Notes under the pieces: generated by a model
What the model saw: the letters and a program-made list of their open reading frames with translations, nothing else
What the model was told of the DNA's origin: nothing
The model's database searches: none
From: Bryobacteraceae bacterium
GTDB taxonomy: Bacteria; Acidobacteriota; Terriglobia; Bryobacterales; Bryobacteraceae
Direction of reading: 5' to 3'
Assembly: GCA_030038565.1 (NCBI GenBank)
Contig: JASHSS010000007.1
Span: forward strand, 1-33,597
Length of the DNA stretch: 33,597 bases
Shown: positions 28,206-33,597 of the stretch, piece by piece
Position numbering within the stretch: the first letter of the stretch is position 1
How the letters are laid out: the number at the start of each line of letters is the position of its first letter
Translations under genes and position numbers: made by a program

Positions 28206-28652
28206 GTGCCGAGACTCTGCGGGGTGACCCGCGTGGACCGCGTGGTGGTGAACAAAGGCCGCCGCGAACTGCTGCTGCTGGCGGGCGCGAACGTGCTGCG
28301 CACCTATCGCGTCGCCCTGGGTTCCGACCCCTTGGGGCACAAGCTGTGCGAGGGCGACGGACGGACCCCCGAAGGCCGCTACGCGATTGACCGGCGCAAT
28401 CCGCAGAGCGCCTATCACCTCGCCCTGCGCATTTCGTATCCCAACCAGGCCGATCGCCAACGGGCTGAGGAACTGGGCCTTGACCCCGGCGGCGACATCA
28501 TGATCCATGGCCTGCCGAACGGCGTGGATGCCGGCCAACGAGGCCATCCCCAGCGCGATTGGACCCGCGGGTGCATCGCCGTAACCAATGCCGAGATCGA
28601 AGAGATCTGGAATCTGGTGGCCGAGGGAACCCCGGTGGAGATCAACCCCTAG
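28206..28652 (+). CDS. L,D-transpeptidase (YkuD/ErfK) domain protein
   Basis: VVVNKGRRELLLLAGANVLRTYRVALGSDPLGHKLCEGDGRTPEGRYAI...DIMIHGLPNG...DWTRGCIAVTNAEIEEIWNLV: HG and xRGCI catalytic motif. GTG start as per track; GTG 28224 is an alternative. Confidence 0.9.
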   Translation: MPRLCGVTRVDRVVVNKGRRELLLLAGANVLRTYRVALGSDPLGHKLCEGDGRTPEGRYAIDRRNPQSAYHLALRISYPNQADRQRAEELGLDPGGDIMIHGLPNGVDAGQRGHPQRDWTRGCIAVTNAEIEEIWNLVAEGTPVEINP

Positions 28653-28737
28653 GTCTTCGATCGCGTGATTTAGTTCTTCCGCTTGGTCGGGCATGCCTTC
28701 AGCCTGCCCTGGAGAGGCTGAAGGCCTGTCCCACCAA
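28650..28737 (+). repeat. Stop-codon-anchored dispersed repeat, copy 2, with long hairpin
   Basis: TAGGTCTTCGATCGCGTGATTTAGTTCTTCCGCTTGGTCGGGCATGCC...; hairpin GCCTTCAGCC (28695-28704) / GGCTGAAGGC (28716-28725), 11-nt loop, extendable outward to TTGGT/ACCAA (28683-28687 / 28733-28737). Confidence 0.75.
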
Positions 28738-28865
28738 TGCCTCACGCATCATGGTGTGACAGGCGCGTCTTCAGGGCAGCGAATCATGCGGTCGGGGACC
28801 TAGCCTAGACGCCGGTCGAGGCCCGCCGGCCGCCGCGCCGCCCTCCCCGTCGCACTCCTCCCGAT

Positions 28866-28895
28866 TTGACCCGCAAGGGACCGATTCGATACACT
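28866..28895 (+). promoter_or_regulatory. Putative sigma70-type promoter of the BNR-repeat gene
   Basis: TTGACC (28866-28871), 18-nt spacer, TACACT (28890-28895), about 21 nt before ATG 28917. Confidence 0.4.
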
Positions 28896-28916
28896 TCGAG
28901 CGATTCCCTCAGGAGG

Positions 28917-31900
28917 ATGGCCGTGTTGAATTGTCTTGGTAAGACGCTGGTTCCCTTGGTGTCCGCCGCGCTGGCGTTGACCCCGCTTTCCGCACAACGC
29001 CGGGGCGGAGGCGGCGCCGCCGTGCCCCAGGACCTGGAGTTCCGCTTCATGGGTCCCGCCGTGGGGAACCGCATCGCCTCCGCCACCGGTGTGCCCGGCG
29101 ACCCCCACACTTATTACGCCGGCGCGGCCTCGGGCGGCGTGTGGAAATCCACCGATGGCGGCGCCCACTTTGCGCCCGTGTTCGACAGCCAGCCCGTCCA
29201 GGCCATCGGCGCCATTACGGTGGCCTCCTCCGATCCCAAAACCGTCTGGGTGGGCACGGGCGAGGCTTGGGCCATCCGCGACAGCGACATGATGGGCGAC
29301 GGGGTCTACAAATCCACCGATGCCGGCCAGACCTGGAGCCACATGGGACTCGAAGAAACCGGCCGCATCGCCCGCATCCTCATCCATCCCACCAATCCCG
29401 ATATCGTTTATGTGTGCGCCGCCGGCCGGCTCACCGGACCACAGCAGGAGCGCGGCGTCTACAAGACCACCGACGGCGGCAAGACGTGGCAGCGTTCGCT
29501 CTTCGTCAGCCCCAACGCCGGCTGCTCCGGCCTCACCATGGATGCCCACGATCCCAACACCCTGTTCGCCGGCGCCTGGGAAGTGGTCATGCACACCTAC
29601 GCCATGCTCAGCGGCGGACCGGGCAGCGGCGTCTACGTCACCCACGATGGCGGCGCCACCTGGAACAAAATCGAAGGCCACGGCATGCCCAAGCCACCCG
29701 TGGGCAAGGTGGATGTGGCCGTTGCGCCGGGCGATTCCAAGCGCGTCTACGCGCTCATTCAGACCGCCGACCAGGGCTCCATCTGGCGCTCCGACGATGG
29801 CGGCGTCAACTGGACCAACGGAAGCTGGCAGCGAGCCCTCATCGGCCGCGCCGGCTACTACATTCACCTGGCCGTGTCTCCCTCCAACCCCGACGAGGTG
29901 CTGGTGGCCAACAGCAGTTTCTGGCTCTCCACCGATGGCGGCAAATCCTTCCGCACCGTGCCCTGGGGCGGCGACACCCACGATATCTGGATGGACCCCA
30001 CCGACGGCAAGCGCATCATCGTCACCCACGACGGCGGCATGTACGTCACCAACGACCACGGCAGCACTTCCATCCGCGTCACCCTACCCATTGGGCAGAT
30101 GTACCACGTGGCCGTGGATAACGACGTGCCGTACAAAATTTACGGCAACATGCAGGACGACGGCACTATGCGCGGCCTTTCCACCACCCAGGAAGCCGGC
30201 CCCAACGTGCCCGGCCAGAACGGCGGCGGTCGCGGTGGTTTTGGCGGAGGCGGCTTTGGCGGGCGCGGTGGTTTCGGCGGCGTCGGCCCCTGGGAGCACA
30301 ACCTGGGCGGATGCGAATCGGGCTTCACCCTCCCCGATGTGACCGACACCAACATCGTGTGGGCCTCCTGCTACGGCAACGAAGTTACGCGCTACGACGA
30401 CCGCACCAAGGTAGCTCGCTCCGTCAGCCCGTGGCTGCACACGCTCGATTCTCCGCCCGATAAGCCCAAGTACCGCTGCCACTGGACCGCGCCTCTGGCC
30501 ATCGACCCGTTCGACCATAACGTGGTCTATTACGGCTGCCAGATGGTCCTGCGGACCTCCAACGGCGGCGTGAGCTGGGTCGAGTTGAGCCCCGATCTTT
30601 CCACTAAGGATCCCAGCCGCATCATTTCTTCCGGCGGCATCGTGGGCGATAACCTCGGCCAGTTCTACGGCGAGGTGGTCTTCTCGATCGCCCCGTCGGA
30701 AGTGCAGAAAGGCCTCATCTGGGCCGGCACCAACGATGGTAAGGTGTGGTACACCTCCGACGCCGGCAAAACCTGGAATGACGTCACCAAAAACATCGCC
30801 GGCCTTCCCGCCTGGGGCACGGTCTCCAAGATCGAGCCATCCCATTTCGATCCCGCCACAGCTTACATCTGCGTCGATTTCCACCTGATGGACAACCGCG
30901 ATCCGTTCATCTACAAGACCAGCGATTTCGGCAAGACGTGGAAGAAGATCACCGGCAACCTGCCCACCGGGCCGCTGGCTTACGCGCGGGTGATCGCCGA
31001 GAATCCCAATAAGAAAGGCATGCTCTTCGTCGGCACCGGAAACCAGTTGTATTACTCCATGGATGACGGCGCCACTTACCAGCCGCTCGAGCGCGGCTTG
31101 CCGCATGCGCCGGTTTCCTGGATCGTGGTGCAGAAGCAAGCCCATGACCTGGTAGTCTCCACTTACGGCCGCGGCTTTTACATCATGGAAGATATTTCGC
31201 CGCTGGAACAGGGCGCCATGGAATCCACCGCCACCGCCGCCGTGCAATTAGTCGCGCCGCGCCCGGCTTACCGCTTGATCCGCGGCGGCAACGCCTTGTT
31301 GAGCTTTGTGGCCCGGGGGGCGCCCGGCGGGCCCGCCGAAGTCGAGATCCACGACAGCGCCGGAACCCTGGTCCGAAAGCTTGGTCCACTCACCGCCCAC
31401 GCCGGCCTGAATCGCTTCACCTGGGATATGCATTATGAGCCGCCGCGCCTGGTGGCCCTTCGCACCACTCCGCCCGAGGACCCGCACATCTGGGAAGAGC
31501 CGCGCTTCCAGAATACCGATACCCGTCCGATTACCCATTGGGGCCTCCAGCAGGCCGAGATCGGCCCCATCGCCGCTCCCGGCAGATACAGCGTAAGTCT
31601 TACCGTCGGCGGCCAGACTTATACCCAACCGCTCGAAGTGCGGCGCAATCCCGACAGCCACGGCACCGAATCGGAGCTGCAATCTTCCGTCCGCCTCCAG
31701 CTCAAGGTGCGCGACGACATCACCTCGGTTTCCGATATGACCAATCAGATCGAGTGGATGCGCAAACAGCTCGAAGATCAGCAGAAGACCGTCACGGGTC
31801 GCGCGGAGTTGATCAAGTTAATGGACACCATCGACACCCGCCTGAAGGACGTCGAGTACCGCTTGATTACCCGCGCCGACGCGCTCAGCGACGATAAGTA

Positions 31901-32192
31901 CTTCCAGGAGTCGTATAACCTGTACCAGAATTTCATCTGGTTGAACGGTGAAATCGGCACCGGAGCCGGAGATGTGGCCGGATCGGGCGATTGGGGACAG
32001 ACCGAAACCGCCATCGGCTTGGTGCTCGACCTGGAGCGCCAGTTAGCCGCGGTCAAGACACAGTATAAGAATGTTATGGACAAGGACGTCCCGGCTTACA
32101 ATGCCCAGATTAAGAACGCCGGGGTGAAGCCTCTCGAAACCACCGGCGCCCCGCTGCCTCCGGCCCGCACGGGCGGCCGCGGCGGGCAGTAA
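28917..32192 (+). CDS. Secreted BNR/sortilin-like (VPS10-type) beta-propeller protein
   Basis: SD AGGAGG; MAVLNCLGKTLVPLVSAALALTPLSAQRRGG signal; repeated S-x-D-x-G-x-x-W Asp-box/BNR motifs: KSTDGGAHF, KSTDAGQTWSH, KTTDGGKTWQR, VTHDGGATWNK, RSDDGGVNWTN, YTSDAGKTWND, KTSDFGKTWKK. Confidence 0.93.
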   Translation: MAVLNCLGKTLVPLVSAALALTPLSAQRRGGGGAAVPQDLEFRFMGPAVGNRIASATGVPGDPHTYYAGAASGGVWKSTDGGAHFAPVFDSQPVQAIGAITVASSDPKTVWVGTGEAWAIRDSDMMGDGVYKSTDAGQTWSHMGLEETGRIARILIHPTNPDIVYVCAAGRLTGPQQERGVYKTTDGGKTWQRSLFVSPNAGCSGLTMDAHDPNTLFAGAWEVVMHTYAMLSGGPGSGVYVTHDGGATWNKIEGHGMPKPPVGKVDVAVAPGDSKRVYALIQTADQGSIWRSDDGGVNWTNGSWQRALIGRAGYYIHLAVSPSNPDEVLVANSSFWLSTDGGKSFRTVPWGGDTHDIWMDPTDGKRIIVTHDGGMYVTNDHGSTSIRVTLPIGQMYHVAVDNDVPYKIYGNMQDDGTMRGLSTTQEAGPNVPGQNGGGRGGFGGGGFGGRGGFGGVGPWEHNLGGCESGFTLPDVTDTNIVWASCYGNEVTRYDDRTKVARSVSPWLHTLDSPPDKPKYRCHWTAPLAIDPFDHNVVYYGCQMVLRTSNGGVSWVELSPDLSTKDPSRIISSGGIVGDNLGQFYGEVVFSIAPSEVQKGLIWAGTNDGKVWYTSDAGKTWNDVTKNIAGLPAWGTVSKIEPSHFDPATAYICVDFHLMDNRDPFIYKTSDFGKTWKKITGNLPTGPLAYARVIAENPNKKGMLFVGTGNQLYYSMDDGATYQPLERGLPHAPVSWIVVQKQAHDLVVSTYGRGFYIMEDISPLEQGAMESTATAAVQLVAPRPAYRLIRGGNALLSFVARGAPGGPAEVEIHDSAGTLVRKLGPLTAHAGLNRFTWDMHYEPPRLVALRTTPPEDPHIWEEPRFQNTDTRPITHWGLQQAEIGPIAAPGRYSVSLTVGGQTYTQPLEVRRNPDSHGTESELQSSVRLQLKVRDDITSVSDMTNQIEWMRKQLEDQQKTVTGRAELIKLMDTIDTRLKDVEYRLITRADALSDDKYFQESYNLYQNFIWLNGEIGTGAGDVAGSGDWGQTETAIGLVLDLERQLAAVKTQYKNVMDKDVPAYNAQIKNAGVKPLETTGAPLPPARTGGRGGQ

Positions 32193-33020
32193 GTGGCTTC
32201 GCCAGCCGCCATCCAGCCGGCTCGCTACACCTGCTATCGGGCCGCGGGCCCCATCCAGATCGATGGCCGGCTGGATGAGCCTTCCTGGCGCCTCGCCCCT
32301 AAGTCGCCGCCGTTCGTGGACATCGTCACCGGGGAGCCGGCCTGGTTCGACACGCGCGTGGCGCTGGTGTGGGACGAGCGCCATCTCTACTTCGGCTTCT
32401 GGATCGAGGAAACCGATGTCTGGGGCACGCTCACCCGGCGCGATTCCAAGATCTGGGAAGAGAACGATGTGGAAGTGTTCATCGCCGCCCGGGACGCCTA
32501 CTACGAATTCGAAATAAACGCGCGCAACACGGTGTACGAAGTCTTCTGGATCTGGAAGGACATTCTCAAGCCAGGCTCGCCCTATTTCGGGCGGCCCGAG
32601 TTCGATCCCGCCACCGGGCGCACCATGGTCCTCGATGGCGTCGGCGGCCACGTCCATGAGCGCGGCGAGCGCTGGGGCTTCCTGGATTGGGATTTCCCCG
32701 GCATGCGCAGCGCCGTCCACGTGGATGGCGTGCTGAATAGCCGCGCCAACACCGACCGCGGCTGGACTGTCGAGCTGGCCTTCCCGTGGGCCGGACTGGC
32801 GGACCTGGCCGACGGCCGCGCGCTGCCGCCCAAAGACGGGGACGTGTGGCGCATCGATTGTTCGCGCTTCGAAAAAATCGGACGCCATCGCGAGTCCCTG
32901 GACCCCTCGGCCGGCTGGACCTGGAACCGCCACGGCTACTACGATTCGCACATCCCCGAGGTGTTCCCCTACGTGACCTTCTCGGAAGCCATCGTGGGCA
33001 GCCAGGCCGTTCATGACTAG
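32193..33020 (+). CDS. CBM9-like carbohydrate-binding-type protein, no obvious signal peptide
   Basis: GTG start immediately after the upstream TAA; YRAAGPIQIDGRLDEPSWRLAPKSPPFVDIVTGEPAWFDTRVALVWDERHLYFGFWIEETDVWGT...IWEENDVEVFIAARDAYYEFEINARNTVYEVF is CBM9-like. Confidence 0.88.
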   Translation: MASPAAIQPARYTCYRAAGPIQIDGRLDEPSWRLAPKSPPFVDIVTGEPAWFDTRVALVWDERHLYFGFWIEETDVWGTLTRRDSKIWEENDVEVFIAARDAYYEFEINARNTVYEVFWIWKDILKPGSPYFGRPEFDPATGRTMVLDGVGGHVHERGERWGFLDWDFPGMRSAVHVDGVLNSRANTDRGWTVELAFPWAGLADLADGRALPPKDGDVWRIDCSRFEKIGRHRESLDPSAGWTWNRHGYYDSHIPEVFPYVTFSEAIVGSQAVHD

Positions 33021-33553
33021 CGCCCGAGTTTGTGTAGTAACCATCGCGCTGAGCCTGGCGTGTTGCGCCCGGCGGATGGCCGACGGCAAACAATGGACGA
33101 CTTCCAATCTGAACGTCAAGACGGCCGAGTCCTACTGCTACGAAGAAAAGGAACCGAATTGCCGCCGGTATGGCCGTTTGTACACGTGGGAGGCGGCCGG
33201 GCGGGCATGTCAATCGTTGGGAGATGGATGGCGCTTACCGACGGAAGCCGAAATGGCGCCAGTTGGCGAAGCACTACGGTGGGGTCCATGAGGATTCGGG
33301 TGACGGCGGTAAGTCGGCCTACAGGGCGCTCTTGATCGGAGGCAACTCGGGATTCAATGCCGTGCTCGGTGGCGGCCGCTCCCAGGATGGCCAGTACGCC
33401 CGGCTGGAAGCCCACGGATTTTACTGGACGGCAACGGAAGACGATCCCGGCAGCGCCTGGTTCTACAACTTCGGTCACGGCGGGCTATCGCTTTATCGTC
33501 AGAGCGGCGGCGAGAAGCAGAGAGCATTTTCGGTTCGGTGTGTCAGGGAATGA
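33013..33553 (+). pseudogene. FISUMP-domain (Fibrobacter major paralogous domain) lipoprotein-like gene with one frameshift
   Basis: Frame 1 (33013-33291): MTSARVCVVTIALSLACCARRMADGKQWTTSNLNVKTAESYCYEEKEPNCRRYGRLYTWEAAGRACQSLGDGWRLPTEAE; continues in frame 2 from 33254: WRQLAKHYGGVHEDSGDGGKSAYRALLIGGNSGFNAVLGGGRSQDGQYARLEAHGFYWTATEDDPGSAWFYNFGHGGLSLYRQSGGEKQRAFSVRCVRE*. Confidence 0.85.
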
Positions 33554-33597
33554 CGGTTGCCAGGCGCAGCGCCGGCTTAGCCCAGCGCCTCCTCCAG

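Noticed and set aside
29320-30342. 340-aa plus-strand Pro/Ser/Thr/Ala-rich ORF
   Set aside because: Alternative frame of the BNR-repeat gene; low-complexity frame-shifted translation.
28800-31247. Two long minus-strand ORFs (419 and 387 aa)
   Set aside because: Antisense to the BNR/sortilin-like gene; Gly/Ala/Val/His-rich mirror translations of repeat-encoding DNA.
32043-33119. 358-aa minus-strand ORF
   Set aside because: Antisense to the CBM9-like gene and crossing gene boundaries; no domain.

Overview
High-GC (roughly 63-65% by eye) chromosomal window. Gene content and the many antisense mirror ORFs look like Acidobacteriota, probably a Bryobacterales/Solibacter-type organism (inference only; no rRNA or marker gene is present). 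It is dominated by secreted or Tat/Sec-exported catabolic enzymes: an enolase-superfamily (MR/MLE) protein, a CehA/McbA-type PHP metallohydrolase, a PQQ dehydrogenase with a C-terminal cytochrome c motif, an exported HpcH/HpaI aldolase-like protein, a GH54 arabinofuranosidase, a Gfo/Idh/MocA oxidoreductase, a ThuA-like protein, a vanadium-haloperoxidase/PAP2-like protein, a BNR/sortilin-like beta-propeller, a CBM9-like protein and a FISUMP-domain protein. I saw no tRNA, rRNA, CRISPR array, transposase or phage genes. The observations most worth a second look are: (1) a ~48-nt repeat that begins at the stop codon of two unrelated genes (25226 and 28650) and in both cases runs into a hairpin with an 11-nt loop but different stem sequence; (2) a GH54 enzyme whose lamin-tail-like (LTD) domain appears to be split twice by arrays of ~45-aa 'AGATNIKVTSV' repeats; (3) a decayed CRTAC1 (ASPIC/UnbV) plus cytochrome-c gene pair between 20.4 and 21.0 kb, readable only through frameshifts and a stop; (4) a 14-aa ERTAWA coiled-coil repeat on a methyltransferase; (5) a single-base frameshift in the FISUMP gene; (6) Gly/Arg-rich tracts recurring in unrelated exported proteins. 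All calls are from reading the sequence and family knowledge; no searches were run.
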